Source: Leptospira terpstrae serovar Hualin str. LT 11-33 = ATCC 700639
GTDB lineage: Bacteria > Spirochaetota > Leptospiria > Leptospirales > Leptospiraceae
Assembly: GCF_000332495.1 (NCBI RefSeq)
Contig: NZ_AOGW02000006.1
Coordinates: forward strand, 496,001 to 560,000
DNA length: 64,000 nt
Reading direction: 5' to 3'
The notes beneath the pieces were generated by a model, which saw only the letters and a list, made by a program, of their open reading frames with translations, was not told the origin of the DNA and did not search any database. Positions 1-9,026 of this stretch are shown piece by piece (within the stretch, counting starts at the first letter, position 1; the number at the start of each line of letters is the position of its first letter). Both the position numbers and the translations under genes were made by a program.

Positions 1-478
1 TAGGTATGTCGAGTTCTTCAGCTAAATAAGAAACCACTCTGTTTAAAATCGCACGTTGTTTACGATTGTTATAGAGAGATTCTTGAGTGCCTTCGTATAC
101 AATATGTATGGATTCTAAATCAATACCGGGTGCGGCTGACCATTCATGATTTAGAAAATTTGGATCTCCAAAGAGATTGCCTTCCGAGTCCACGTAGACA
201 TGAAACATAAATTGATTTTCAACAGAAAGTTTTAAGAAATTGGGAAACGTTCGTTTTCCTGAATTATGAAGTATGATTGCCGTAACAGATTTTGGATCCC
301 TTTGTTTGGCAAGTGAGTTCCATTTTACATTCTTAACCGACTCAAGTTCGCTATAAGATACCAAACCTTCAATGCGAATGGATGGATAATCAGGTGCCTT
401 TCGAAAAATACCAATACAACCAGTGAAAATAAGGAAAATGAGTGATAAATTTACAAGATTCTGACACAATGGGTTCAA
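1..478 (-). CDS. Partial lipoprotein with N-acetylmuramoyl-L-alanine amidase-like domain
   Basis: The reading frame runs off the left edge of the window, so the C-terminus is missing. The N-terminus has a hydrophobic stretch ending in a lipobox-like Phe-Thr-Gly-Cys, which suggests an exported lipoprotein. The mature part contains an Ala-Ile-Ile-Leu-His-Asn-Ser segment, then Phe-His-Val-Tyr-Val-Asp-Ser-Glu-Gly and a Glu-Ser-Ile-His-Ile-Val-Tyr-Glu-Gly segment. This order resembles the zinc-binding core of amidase_2/PGRP-type peptidoglycan amidases. The start is inferred to be the TTG at 478, because no in-frame ATG precedes the signal peptide. It is transcribed divergently from the small GMC partner gene 22 bp away. 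The fold assignment is by motif only. Confidence 0.55.
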   Translation of the reverse strand, partial: MNPLCQNLVNLSLIFLIFTGCIGIFRKAPDYPSIRIEGLVSYSELESVKNVKWNSLAKQRDPKSVTAIILHNSGKRTFPNFLKLSVENQFMFHVYVDSEGNLFGDPNFLNHEWSAAPGIDLESIHIVYEGTQESLYNNRKQRAILNRVVSYLAEELDIP

Positions 479-500
479 AATCTTAGCAAGGAAAAGAGAC

Positions 501-1007
501 TTGGAGCCGTATACACCCTTTACTTTATCGCGAAATCGTTTCTTAAAATTTTCTCTCAAATGTTTTGCCCTAACTGCCGTTTCGATTCACGGAGTGAATT
601 GTGGTCCTGGTCTGAACACTCCGGCCCTCAGGGGGATTTCGCCAGAACAATACCACAGTTTTCGTAGCTTACAAGAAGTCTTCCTCCAAGACAACCCCAT
701 TCCGAATTTTGATCTAGGACTTGCTCTGGACAATTATGTATACGGACACCCTTATCCCATTGAAACGGAAAGCGTTATACAGCTGTTAGCTAGTGTTCCT
801 TCTTCGATTTTAGCTGCCATAGCACTGGATTTTTCTTTCACACCCATAGTAAAACTTCCTATGGAAGAGAGGATCAAACGTTTGCAAGAGTGGAAACATT
901 CCTCTCTCGGCCTCAAACGTGGTGTTTATGCCATCCTTAGGCAAATTTCATTTTTCCTTTTAAGTTCTGACAAAGAATACCAAAAATTTGTCGGTTATAT
1001 CCAATAA
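501..1007 (+). CDS. Small partner subunit of GMC oxidoreductase (gluconate dehydrogenase gamma-like)
   Basis: This 168-residue protein starts at a TTG preceded by a purine-rich ribosome binding site (AGGAAAAGAG). The N-terminus has a basic patch (SRNRFLKFS) followed by a hydrophobic stretch, reminiscent of a Tat or Sec export signal but without a twin arginine. The rest is helical with no obvious cofactor motif. Its stop lies 10 bp before the ATG of a GMC oxidoreductase. That arrangement matches small subunits (gluconate 2-dehydrogenase subunit 3 type) encoded just upstream of FAD-dependent GMC dehydrogenases. The role as an export or assembly partner is inferred from context and length, not from a recognised catalytic motif. 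Confidence 0.55.
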   Translation: MEPYTPFTLSRNRFLKFSLKCFALTAVSIHGVNCGPGLNTPALRGISPEQYHSFRSLQEVFLQDNPIPNFDLGLALDNYVYGHPYPIETESVIQLLASVPSSILAAIALDFSFTPIVKLPMEERIKRLQEWKHSSLGLKRGVYAILRQISFFLLSSDKEYQKFVGYIQ

Positions 1008-1017
1008 GGCGGACCAA

Positions 1018-2625
1018 ATGGGAATTCCAGTATTTAACGAAAAAATCATCACTCCAAAAAAACATTCAGAGATTATCAAAGAAAATAAAATCCAAAACGG
1101 TAAGTGGGAACTGAGCGCCGATGTTGTTGTCATTGGATCTGGTGCTGGTGGCGCTGTAGCTGCAAGCGAACTCGCACGTAACGGTTGGAAGGTTGTGCTT
1201 ATCGAAGAAGGAAGTTACTTCACACCGGCACAATTTAGCTCTGATGAATTCATCTCACAAGCAAGACTCTATCGAGACGCTGGATTTATTGTTACGGAAG
1301 AACAGACGTTATCGATTTTACAAGGAAAGTCGATTGGTGGTTCCACTACTGTGAACTGGCAAACATCTTTATATCCACCAGACTATGTAACAACGGAATG
1401 GAGTGAAAGATTCGGATGGCAAGGATATTCACGAGAAGAAATGGATTCCTATGTTTCTGAAGTTCATGAACGATTGGGTGTCCATGAAGTGCCAGATAAT
1501 TTGGTTAATGCCAACAATAATGTACTTCGTGTGGGTGGAAAAAAAATCGGACTCACTCCACAGGTTCTTCGAAACAATAACCGAGGTTGTATTGGTCTCG
1601 GTCGATGTGGTCTCGGTTGTCCTATCAATGCAAAACAATCGGCTTTTTTAACTTGGATTCCTGATGCGATTGAAGCCGGTGCCATTGTGGTTTCTAATAT
1701 GCGAGCAGCAAAGATCAAAGAAGGAAAAATCAAAACTGTCATTGCAGAATTTACACCGGATGCTTATGAAACCGCGCCTACCAATATCATTGAAATTATG
1801 GAAATCAGTGCTCCGGTTGTGATTGTCAGTGCTGGTGCCATTGAAGGTCCTGCATTATTACAAAGAAGTGGAATTGGGAATGGATGGGTGGGTCGAAATC
1901 TAAAAGTCCATCCCACATCCACTATTTTTGGTAAATTTGATTCTGAAATCAAAATGTTCCAAGGCCCTCCACAATCGATTGTAATCAAAGATGGTCACAA
2001 CCAAAATGGAACGGGTTATGGTTTTTGGTTGGAAGCGGCCCCTTACAGACCTACCCTCGCTTCCTCACTTGTTCCCTTTTACGGCAAACAACAGTTTGAT
2101 GTCATGAAAGACTACACCAAATACAACGCAGGGATTGTACTTGTACGTGATGGTGCCGATGGAGAAGCGAATGCGAGTGTGAAGTACAGTTTAGGAAGAC
2201 GAAAGGTTTATTTTGAACTAACACCTACAGACGGTCTCAATATGCTTCGAGGACTCAAAGCCCTCGCAGAAGTGACTGTGGCTGCAGGTGCAAAGGAACT
2301 CATTTTTCCATTCACAAGGTTTACAGAGCCTTACAAAGTTACAGGTAATGATAACTTTGATTGGATTTTGAAAGAAAGCATCAAACCTGGTGACCTAACC
2401 GTCGGTTCTGCGCATCCACATGGCTCGATTCAGTCTGCAAACGATCCAGAAAAGGGAGCTGTTGATTTAAATTTGGAAATTTATGGCCATAAAAACATAT
2501 TTGTCATGGATGCCTCAGTTTACCCTACAGGACTATCGGTGAATCCACAAATAACGACAATGAGTATCGTTCTCAGAGCATCGAGAAATTTGGCCGCACA
2601 AAAAGAAGAAAGAACGAAGATCTAA
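1018..2625 (+). CDS. FAD-dependent GMC family oxidoreductase
   Basis: This 535-residue flavoprotein is expected to oxidise an alcohol or sugar substrate that cannot be named from sequence. An N-terminal dinucleotide-binding motif GSGAGG (about residues 40-45) follows a VVVIG strand. A GGST segment marks the GMC FAD loop. The C-terminus has the GMC-type HPHGS segment and a conserved Asn-Pro-Gln. A cysteine cluster (RGCIGLGRCGLGC, mid-protein) is typical of a bacterial GMC subgroup. The ATG at 1018 was chosen over an upstream TTG because AAGGCGG sits 7 bp before it. It follows the putative small subunit with a 10-bp gap, so the two probably form one dehydrogenase. Confidence 0.85.
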   Translation: MGIPVFNEKIITPKKHSEIIKENKIQNGKWELSADVVVIGSGAGGAVAASELARNGWKVVLIEEGSYFTPAQFSSDEFISQARLYRDAGFIVTEEQTLSILQGKSIGGSTTVNWQTSLYPPDYVTTEWSERFGWQGYSREEMDSYVSEVHERLGVHEVPDNLVNANNNVLRVGGKKIGLTPQVLRNNNRGCIGLGRCGLGCPINAKQSAFLTWIPDAIEAGAIVVSNMRAAKIKEGKIKTVIAEFTPDAYETAPTNIIEIMEISAPVVIVSAGAIEGPALLQRSGIGNGWVGRNLKVHPTSTIFGKFDSEIKMFQGPPQSIVIKDGHNQNGTGYGFWLEAAPYRPTLASSLVPFYGKQQFDVMKDYTKYNAGIVLVRDGADGEANASVKYSLGRRKVYFELTPTDGLNMLRGLKALAEVTVAAGAKELIFPFTRFTEPYKVTGNDNFDWILKESIKPGDLTVGSAHPHGSIQSANDPEKGAVDLNLEIYGHKNIFVMDASVYPTGLSVNPQITTMSIVLRASRNLAAQKEERTKI

Positions 2626-2669
2626 CTTTTTTCCAAAAATCCCTTTCATTCCCATGGGTTCCAACTAGT

Positions 2670-4253
2670 TTGGAATCCGTGCGGAAATATCTTTCCTTAG
2701 TTTTTATCTTTGTAATCCTTCACACTACAGTCTTCGCGATTGACAGTGATGCAATGAAGGAAGGCAAAAAAGCTTTTTCAAAAAAAGCTTATGGCGAAGC
2801 GATTAAAAAATTTAATAAACATGCCGACTCACACCCGCAAGACGGTGAGGCATATATGTATTTGGGATATATCTACGAATATAAAAAAGATTATCCAAAA
2901 TCCATTCAAAACTTTAGAAGAGCGGCCGATTTGGATTTGGACAAAGACCAAAGAAAAACTGTCCTTCTAAAACTCGCACTTTTTTTTAACTACCACCAAG
3001 ACTGGAATTCTTCAGCAACTTATGCAGCTCGGTATCTGAAATATGATCCAAAAAATGAAGAAGTTCAAAAAATATACAACCGGGCTGTGGGAAATAAAGG
3101 AAATCCTTCTTCTACGCAAAATTATACTCATACAGTCAAAGTAGATTCAAAACCTGCGGAACCTAAACAATCTGATTCAAAAAAAGATTCTACTAAAAAA
3201 CCAGACGAAGTTACTGATAACTCAGAAGGTACAAAACCGAGTGAGTATTATGAACAAGTTTTAGTAGGCCAACCTAATTTAGAAGATGTACGTTGGGATT
3301 ATGTTTTAGCTTTGTTTGAAGAAAAAAAATATGATTTAGCAGAAACCAATCTAAAAACTTTGATCGAAAAAAATCCATCTAGATCAAGATACCATTATAA
3401 ACTAGGGATTGTAAAACTGAGACAAGACGATCCTAAAGCTGCCATTGAATCTTTTGAACGTGCCAAAAAAAATCCATTTTCTAAAGACACTAATGTATTT
3501 TTATATTATGTTTATTTAAATGAAGGTATCGCCTATCAAAAGTTAGTCGAATTAGACAAAGCAGAAACTTCCTTCCATCAGGCGTACAAACAATTACAAA
3601 AAGATCCTCCACTTTTGGCTTTATCAAGATTGTATGAACAGAAATCTGATTGGGAGAATTGTATTTCTTTTGCTGACAAAGCTCTTTCTCTCAATCCAGA
3701 ACAAATTGAGTCTCATATGTTTCGTTTTGTCTGTATGTTTGAGGCAGGAAAACGGACAAAAAAGTTTGAAACTAGTTTTACTAAGTATTCTGAGTTTATT
3801 GATTCCAAATTTTCTGATCTGACCCAAACTCCTGAAAAATACCAAGTGGGATTTATCAAGTTAGCTAGACGTTATACGGAAACCAATGCCTTCGACAAAG
3901 CGGAAGCCTATTTTACAGTTTTGGAAAAAGTCCCGGCAAACTTAGAGTCGAGAGAGTATTTATTTTATCGTGGTAGAAATTATTTTTATTCAGGAAAGGT
4001 GGATTCTGCTATATCCATTCTACAAAAAGTTTCCGGTTCTTCTGCAGGAAACTATTTGCTAGCCAGATGTTATTCTAAAAAAGGCGATCTTTCAAAAACC
4101 AAAGAACAATTTAAATTAGCCGCAGATTTGAAACCAGAGTATTGGACTTCCGAATCGTTAGAGAAGGATTTTAAAGATGTATGGAAAGATGTTAGTTTTC
4201 GCGAATTTATTAAAACAAAAGCCGGCACGGTGAGTGCCCAGGCCCAACCTTAA
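2670..4253 (+). CDS. Exported tetratricopeptide repeat protein
   Basis: This 527-residue protein has an N-terminal signal peptide (hydrophobic LVFIFVILHTTVFA). Repeated 34-residue helical units follow, with TPR spacing: A-Y-x-x-L-G-Y-I-Y-E near residue 60, and further units around 200-300 and 400-500. A Lys/Ser/Asp-rich linker lies near residues 155-190. TPR proteins act as protein-interaction scaffolds; the partner is unknown and a periplasmic location is likely. The start is uncertain: TTG at 2670 or GTG at 2679, both preceding the same signal peptide. It is convergent with aroD. Confidence 0.8.
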   Translation: MESVRKYLSLVFIFVILHTTVFAIDSDAMKEGKKAFSKKAYGEAIKKFNKHADSHPQDGEAYMYLGYIYEYKKDYPKSIQNFRRAADLDLDKDQRKTVLLKLALFFNYHQDWNSSATYAARYLKYDPKNEEVQKIYNRAVGNKGNPSSTQNYTHTVKVDSKPAEPKQSDSKKDSTKKPDEVTDNSEGTKPSEYYEQVLVGQPNLEDVRWDYVLALFEEKKYDLAETNLKTLIEKNPSRSRYHYKLGIVKLRQDDPKAAIESFERAKKNPFSKDTNVFLYYVYLNEGIAYQKLVELDKAETSFHQAYKQLQKDPPLLALSRLYEQKSDWENCISFADKALSLNPEQIESHMFRFVCMFEAGKRTKKFETSFTKYSEFIDSKFSDLTQTPEKYQVGFIKLARRYTETNAFDKAEAYFTVLEKVPANLESREYLFYRGRNYFYSGKVDSAISILQKVSGSSAGNYLLARCYSKKGDLSKTKEQFKLAADLKPEYWTSESLEKDFKDVWKDVSFREFIKTKAGTVSAQAQP

Positions 4254-4259
4254 AATGAA

Positions 4260-4286
4260 CCTCGGGTAGGAATCACTGATCCGAGG
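4260..4286. terminator. Weak hairpin between convergent genes
   Basis: CCTCGG at 4260-4265 pairs with CCGAGG at 4281-4286 across a 15-base loop, between the TPR gene and aroD. There is no T-tract on either side, so a termination role is only suggested by its position. Confidence 0.3.
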
Positions 4287-4302
4287 ATTATCGACATTAA
4301 CA

Positions 4303-5019
4303 CTAATCTTCTTTTGAATCCTTTCCAGAGTTTGGACTTTTAAACAAATCGGCCCGCAGTTTTTTGAAAGTATCTACTGAAATTTGGCCAGGGGCTTTTG
4401 CTTCACCGAGTGTCATATAGGTAAAAGACGAGTGGAATTTATCGCCAAAAACTCGAGAGATAATTCCAAGTTCCCCCATACAGATTCCAATCATCGTATT
4501 GGATTTGGCTAAAAGTTTAATATCGTTTAAAAAATCTGCCGTTTCTTCAATGTCTTCTGGTGTAATGGCAAACTTAAAGATAGGGTTTTTCTTTTTTACT
4601 GGTTTTGCTTTGTTGATGTAATTCATCATTTCATTCGCAAGGATCGATTTTTTAAATGAATGGTAGGAATAGATAATTCTATAGTTAAGAGTATCGTAAT
4701 TGCGAAAGATGGTATCTTCACGATTCAATTCAATATCTAGATAATTTGCGTTATCGTTAAAATCCTTTAAAATCCCTTCCACGTCTTCATGGAATAGTTT
4801 TACATAGGAACGAACACTGCTATCTTCTGCCCTGCGGTAAGTAAAAAGCACGGGAAGTCCTAATGCTTTTAGCTTTTTTTTCATTTCCTTTTGGATGTAA
4901 TTTCTAGAAAAAAGATCCAATCGGACTTCGATTACATCAACTTCCTTAACATCCTTTTTTTGAAGATGACGAAGATCATCTTCACCAACAGAAGCTATGA
5001 TTTTATAAGATTCAGGCAT
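4303..5019 (-). CDS. aroD: 3-dehydroquinate dehydratase, type I
   Basis: This 238-residue enzyme catalyses the third shikimate-pathway step, conversion of 3-dehydroquinate to 3-dehydroshikimate via a Schiff base. Type I hallmarks are visible: EVRLD near residue 32, the catalytic-histidine segment YSYHSF, the Schiff-base lysine in FKFAIT, and the C-terminal substrate loop LGEAKAPGQ. It is the last gene of a minus-strand operon and lies 6 bp after kdsD. aroC, another shikimate gene, starts nearby on the opposite strand. The C-terminal tail is charged and probably disordered. Confidence 0.9.
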   Translation of the reverse strand: MPESYKIIASVGEDDLRHLQKKDVKEVDVIEVRLDLFSRNYIQKEMKKKLKALGLPVLFTYRRAEDSSVRSYVKLFHEDVEGILKDFNDNANYLDIELNREDTIFRNYDTLNYRIIYSYHSFKKSILANEMMNYINKAKPVKKKNPIFKFAITPEDIEETADFLNDIKLLAKSNTMIGICMGELGIISRVFGDKFHSSFTYMTLGEAKAPGQISVDTFKKLRADLFKSPNSGKDSKED

Positions 5020-5025
5020 AAGTTA

Positions 5026-6000
5026 TTAAAGTCCTTTTTGTAATAAATCGTGAAGGGAAATCATTCCAACAAATTGACCTTTTTCATCTACAACGGGAGC
5101 CACAGATATAGGTCGTTCTCTTCCTTCCATTTTGATTAAAACATCGTAAGCTTTTTCCTCAGGTCTAAAACTACTAGGATTTGCATTCATCATGTCTTTT
5201 GCAGTGACTGTTGGTAACAATGTATTTTTTGTTAGATACTTACGAATATCATAATCAGTGATGAGACCTATGAGTTTAGATTGAGAATCCACAACACCAG
5301 TGGCACCAATTCCTTTTTCAGTAATTTCTTTGAGAATGGTTTCTAAATTGGCATCGACAGGAATCGAGGCATTTCTTTCCCCTTTTCGCATAACGTCCGA
5401 TAAGTACAACGAAAGCCTTTTTCCGAGTCTCCCAGCAGGATGGTACAAAGCAAAGTCATTTGCTTGAAAGTTTTTTAATTCCATGAGTGCCACAGCGATC
5501 GCATCTCCAAGAACAAGCGCAATGGTTGTGCTTGAGGTAGGTGCTAAATCTAAAGGACAAGCTTCTTTTAATACCGGAGTTATGATAACAATATCAGAAA
5601 GAGAAGCTAACTTCGATTTTGGGTTTGCAGTGATCCCAACAATTTTGGCGCCGATTTTTCTAAGAGTAGGCAAAATGTAATTTAGTTCTTCGGATTCTCC
5701 ACTTTTACCAATGGCAAGAACTACATCCTCGGGTCCTACGATCCCTGAGTCGCCATGGGAGGCATCCGTTGGATGTAAAAAATAAGCAGAGGTTCCTGTG
5801 GATGAAAGTGTATGAGAGATTTTTTTTGCAATATCTCCAGACTTTCCAACACCAGTGACAATGACCTTTCCTTTTGATTTTAAAATCAAATCGATACAAT
5901 CTTTAACGGATGGATCTAATTCGTCTCGGAAGTGGATAAGAGATGAAATTTCATCATCTAGCGCTTGCTTTACGATTGCTATGGTATCTTTTTCATTCAT
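5026..6000 (-). CDS. kdsD: Arabinose-5-phosphate isomerase (KpsF/GutQ family)
   Basis: This 324-residue protein interconverts D-ribulose 5-phosphate and D-arabinose 5-phosphate, the first step toward Kdo for LPS. An N-terminal SIS sugar-phosphate isomerase domain carries GVGKSG and IGKSGESEE phosphate-binding loops plus a HGDSG segment. Two C-terminal CBS domains follow (about residues 205-324: ISLHDLLQKG at the end, TDYDIRKYL in the first). The length is normal for the family. Its start overlaps the stop of the upstream NusG-like gene by 4 bp, indicating translational coupling. Confidence 0.93.
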   Translation of the reverse strand: MNEKDTIAIVKQALDDEISSLIHFRDELDPSVKDCIDLILKSKGKVIVTGVGKSGDIAKKISHTLSSTGTSAYFLHPTDASHGDSGIVGPEDVVLAIGKSGESEELNYILPTLRKIGAKIVGITANPKSKLASLSDIVIITPVLKEACPLDLAPTSSTTIALVLGDAIAVALMELKNFQANDFALYHPAGRLGKRLSLYLSDVMRKGERNASIPVDANLETILKEITEKGIGATGVVDSQSKLIGLITDYDIRKYLTKNTLLPTVTAKDMMNANPSSFRPEEKAYDVLIKMEGRERPISVAPVVDEKGQFVGMISLHDLLQKGL

Positions 6001-6536
6001 ACGATTAATTCCTCCCAGGCTAAATGATCCACATTGATTTCATAGGAAACCGCAGCATCAATTCCTGGAAACCTTAGGACAACTAAGGTTTTATTTTTGA
6101 CTTTTAAAATTTCCATTGTTTTCCCAAACATAGGGCCACTGATAATTCGAACTAGTTTTCCTTTTTCTAAAATCGATTCAGGACTCACTTTCAAACTATC
6201 TGCATATTTTTGAAGGCCTTCTTCTAATTGATCTAATTCCTCTTGGGAAACAGTCGCCGGTTGGCCTTTATGAAATACAAAATGATGAGAACCTGGTAAT
6301 TGGAGGACTTTATTTTTATCTCTCCAGAAGACAATTTTAACAAAAATGTAGGAAGGGAGGATGGGGACATGAATCCACTTAAACCGATCTGTCCATTTCT
6401 TTCGTTCTTTCCGAATGGGAACATAGTTTTCCAGTTGATACTTGGTAAGTAATTCACTCAGTTTTTTTTCCGCTCTGGGTTTGGTGTAAACGATGTACCA
6501 AGCGCTTTCTTCGATGGGGGGGTTAGTCTCGGACAT
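5997..6536 (-). CDS. NusG-family transcription antiterminator paralogue (UpxY/RfaH-like)
   Basis: This 179-residue protein has an NGN domain at the N-terminus (AWYIVYTKPRAEKKLSELL, then YVPIRKERKKW and PILPSYIFVK). A C-terminal KOW-type segment follows (KLVRIISGPMFGKTMEILKV). Family members bind RNA polymerase and modulate elongation or Rho termination. The divergent N-terminus and the location beside kdsD rather than in a secE-nusG-rplKA cluster suggest a specialised paralogue like RfaH or UpxY, which often act on surface-polysaccharide operons. It overlaps kdsD by 4 bp and the upstream TonB-like gene by 14 bp. The target operon is not visible here. Confidence 0.82.
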   Translation of the reverse strand: MSETNPPIEESAWYIVYTKPRAEKKLSELLTKYQLENYVPIRKERKKWTDRFKWIHVPILPSYIFVKIVFWRDKNKVLQLPGSHHFVFHKGQPATVSQEELDQLEEGLQKYADSLKVSPESILEKGKLVRIISGPMFGKTMEILKVKNKTLVVLRFPGIDAAVSYEINVDHLAWEELIV

Positions 6537-7020
6537 CTAAACGGAACCTAATGGGTAGGACAAAATCTTTACCTTTGGAATATTGGAACTGCCAATCGGC
6601 AAGTTGCCGACGCACCTGTAAATCAAAGACCGCATACCTACATGCTGTGACCACTGCAATTTTTTCTAAACTGCCATCTTCTTTCACACTGAGTTTATAA
6701 ACGCAGACATCTTCTAATTTTTGTTCCAAGGCCAGCGGAGGATAACTCAAACAATTTTGAAAATCAGAGATTTCCTCTTCCAAAGTTTTGGTTCCTTCTG
6801 CGTTTGTTGGACTTGTGGCGGAGGAAGGACTGGGACTTCCCATTCCCGAAGAAAAATACAGACGAAGGGTGGATACAGTTCCTCCTTCTTTCCATTTTAG
6901 AAATGGCGAATCTATGTCCCTTTGGAGGTTATAGCCAATTAGGGCGAATATTAATAAAGCGTGAAATCCGAAAGCTATCAAAAGAGCCTTATATTTCGGA
7001 CCTTCAAAGAGAATGTGCAT
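6523..7020 (-). CDS. TonB-like C-terminal domain protein
   Basis: This 165-residue protein has one N-terminal membrane anchor ([19 protein letters not shown]), a short Ser/Pro-rich periplasmic linker (residues 58-75), and a TonB-like C-terminal domain. The domain runs from [12 protein letters not shown], with its Tyr-Pro-Pro entry motif, to a VLPIRFRLD strand. Classical TonB has a longer Pro-rich linker, so this is a short variant. It is the first gene of the minus-strand operon with the NusG paralogue, kdsD and aroD. A role in outer-membrane energisation is inferred from the domain only; no exbB or exbD is visible in the window. Confidence 0.7.
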   Translation of the reverse strand: MHILFEGPKYKALLIAFGFHALLIFALIGYNLQRDIDSPFLKWKEGGTVSTLRLYFSSGMGSPSPSSATSPTNAEGTKTLEEEISDFQNCLSYPPLALEQKLEDVCVYKLSVKEDGSLEKIAVVTACRYAVFDLQVRRQLADWQFQYSKGKDFVLPIRFRLDVRD

Positions 7021-7079
7021 TCCAAGTTCATGAAAAACTTTATTGGAGAGAATGCAATCTCCATTTTCATTGTCCGTAT

Positions 7080-8216
7080 ATGCCTTCTAGTTGGGGAAAA
7101 ATTTTTAGAGTATCGACGTATGGTGAGTCCCACGGAACTTCCGTTGGTGTTGTTGTGGACGGAGTTCCTGCAGGTCTTCCCTTTCCTGAAGAAGAAATCC
7201 AAAAGGATCTAACACGCCGTAGACCTGGCCAAAATGATCTAACCACTCCACGTGATGAGAAAGATCGAATGGTTGTGGAGTCAGGTGTTTTTGAAGGAAA
7301 AACTACTGGTAGCCCGATCCTTATGAAAGTGAACAACCAAAACACGATTGGTAGTGACTACGATGAAATGGCTCATGTCTTTCGTCCTTCGCATGCAGAT
7401 TATACTTATTCAGAAAAATACGGTCACCGTGCCCATGTCGGTGGTGGCAGGTCTTCGGTACGCGAAACCATTGGACGAGTGGCGGCAGCGGGTCTTGCTC
7501 GAGTCATCTTAGAACGCGAGTTAGGTATTTCTACGGTTGGTTGGGTAGATGCGATTGGACCAATCGATTCCCATATTAGTGAATTGGAATATCCCAATTC
7601 AAGAGATATAGTGGACAGGTTCCCAACAAGATGTCCTAAACAATCAGCAAACGATGAAATGGAAACTCTCATTCGCAAACTTCGCGATGAAGGAGATTCC
7701 GTCGGTGGAGTAGTAAAAATCGCAGTTCGAAATCTACCACCTGGCCTAGGTGATCCTGTGTACGATAAGTTAGATGCGGATTTAGCAAAAGCAATTCTAT
7801 CAATTTCTGCTTGTAAAGGTTTTGAAGTGGGTTCAGGATTTAGTGGAACTCGCCAAACAGGCAGTATACATAATGATGAGTTTTATATTGAAGAAGGGAC
7901 TGGTAAAGTTAAAACTAGAACTAACAATTCTGGCGGAATTCAAGGTGGAATTTCCAACGGTATGGATTTAATTTTACGTGCTGCATTCAAACCAACTTCT
8001 ACCATAAAAAAAGAACAAAAAACAATTAACGATAAAAACGAAGAAACCATTTTGAAAGCTAAAGGTCGTCATGATCCTTGTGTGTTACCGAGAGCAGTGC
8101 CAATTGTGGAAGCTGTGGTAAACTTAGTACTTGTGGATGCATACCTTTACCAACGAGCATTACAACCAAAATGGTTTATGAAATATGCAAATTTAGATTC
8201 TATCCCGGAACAATAA
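7080..8216 (+). CDS. aroC: Chorismate synthase
   Basis: This 378-residue FMN-dependent lyase converts 5-enolpyruvylshikimate 3-phosphate to chorismate. Signatures are [11 protein letters not shown] near the N-terminus, RRPGQ, the [16 protein letters not shown] segment, and [10 protein letters not shown] followed by FKPTSTI. The ATG at 7080 was chosen because the family normally begins a few residues before the [15 protein letters not shown] block. An open frame extends upstream to 6804 but overlaps the divergent TonB-like gene. No strong Shine-Dalgarno is seen. A response regulator follows 16 bp downstream. Confidence 0.93.
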   Translation: MPSSWGKIFRVSTYGESHGTSVGVVVDGVPAGLPFPEEEIQKDLTRRRPGQNDLTTPRDEKDRMVVESGVFEGKTTGSPILMKVNNQNTIGSDYDEMAHVFRPSHADYTYSEKYGHRAHVGGGRSSVRETIGRVAAAGLARVILERELGISTVGWVDAIGPIDSHISELEYPNSRDIVDRFPTRCPKQSANDEMETLIRKLRDEGDSVGGVVKIAVRNLPPGLGDPVYDKLDADLAKAILSISACKGFEVGSGFSGTRQTGSIHNDEFYIEEGTGKVKTRTNNSGGIQGGISNGMDLILRAAFKPTSTIKKEQKTINDKNEETILKAKGRHDPCVLPRAVPIVEAVVNLVLVDAYLYQRALQPKWFMKYANLDSIPEQ

Positions 8217-8232
8217 AGGAATCCTAATACAC

Positions 8233-8973
8233 ATGAATCGACCAAAAGTTTATAAAGTCCTCCTCCTAGAAGATGATGAAAGTAGTGCAAAACTATTGTT
8301 ACATACTTTGGAAAGGTATAACTTTGATGTCACTCATGTTGTGGATGGGATGTCCGGTCTTACAAAAATCAGAAACAATAGTTATGATTTGGTGATTAGT
8401 GATGTAAATATGCCCTATTTGGATGGGATTAGTTTTTTAGAAAAAGGGAAGGAGATGTTAAAGATGACTCCTGTCATCATGTTAACCGCTGTGGGTGAAA
8501 AGGACCAAGTAAGAAGAGCAGCACTTAGTCACGTCACGGCTTACCTTCTCAAACCTATCGCGAACCAAGCCCTTTTGGAAAAAATTGCGCTGGTTTTACA
8601 GTTAAAACCGGAAAATATCATCGATAAAAAAGATTTTCCTTTAACGATATCTGTCTCTGAACTTTCTATTTCTCAAATGCTTTTGGAGATCAAGGGTTGT
8701 CCGGGCAAAAAAGCCCAAGAGGAAATCTACGATCGCTTTATGTTGACCTTGGGCGGCCGCGGAAGTTTCACCAATTTGAGAATCAATCTCGATAAGACCT
8801 TCTTTTACGAAGTTCGTTCCTTACAAATCTTGGATGATCTCATTGCAAAAATTCTCAAACAAACAAATATACGTTCGAGTTCTCTATTCCTGGATTCGGA
8901 ATTCTTCAATGACAATGTAGTGGATTTGCAACCCTTCAGCTATCTTTCCGAGGTAAATATAATTTCAAAATGA
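8233..8973 (+). CDS. Response regulator with receiver domain and uncharacterised C-terminal domain
   Basis: This 246-residue protein begins with a complete receiver domain: acidic pair Asp14/Asp15, phosphoacceptor Asp57 in SDVNMP, Thr85 in MLTA, and Lys107 in LLKP. The roughly 125-residue C-terminal half does not look like a winged helix, HTH, GGDEF or HD-GYP domain. It has alternating hydrophobic segments (LRINLDKTFFYEVRSLQILDD), so I do not assign an output function. It lies 16 bp after aroC. No cognate kinase is adjacent. Confidence 0.82.
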   Translation: MNRPKVYKVLLLEDDESSAKLLLHTLERYNFDVTHVVDGMSGLTKIRNNSYDLVISDVNMPYLDGISFLEKGKEMLKMTPVIMLTAVGEKDQVRRAALSHVTAYLLKPIANQALLEKIALVLQLKPENIIDKKDFPLTISVSELSISQMLLEIKGCPGKKAQEEIYDRFMLTLGGRGSFTNLRINLDKTFFYEVRSLQILDDLIAKILKQTNIRSSSLFLDSEFFNDNVVDLQPFSYLSEVNIISK

Positions 8974-8977
8974 AGGT

Positions 8978-9005
8978 TTGACAAAAACCTATGATAAGGT
9001 CTAAT
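8978..9005 (+). promoter_or_regulatory. Sigma70-type promoter for nuoG-nuoI
   Basis: A consensus -35 box TTGACA (8978-8983) is followed after 16 bp by TCTAAT (9000-9005), a 5/6 match to the -10 consensus. The predicted start site is near 9012, just upstream of the GGGGG Shine-Dalgarno of nuoG. Confidence 0.65.
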
Positions 9006-9026
9006 CAAACGTAGGGGGCCTGTTCT

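Noticed and set aside
6804..7079. N-terminal extension of chorismate synthase
   Set aside because: It overlaps the divergent TonB-like gene, and family members begin just before the WGKIF block.
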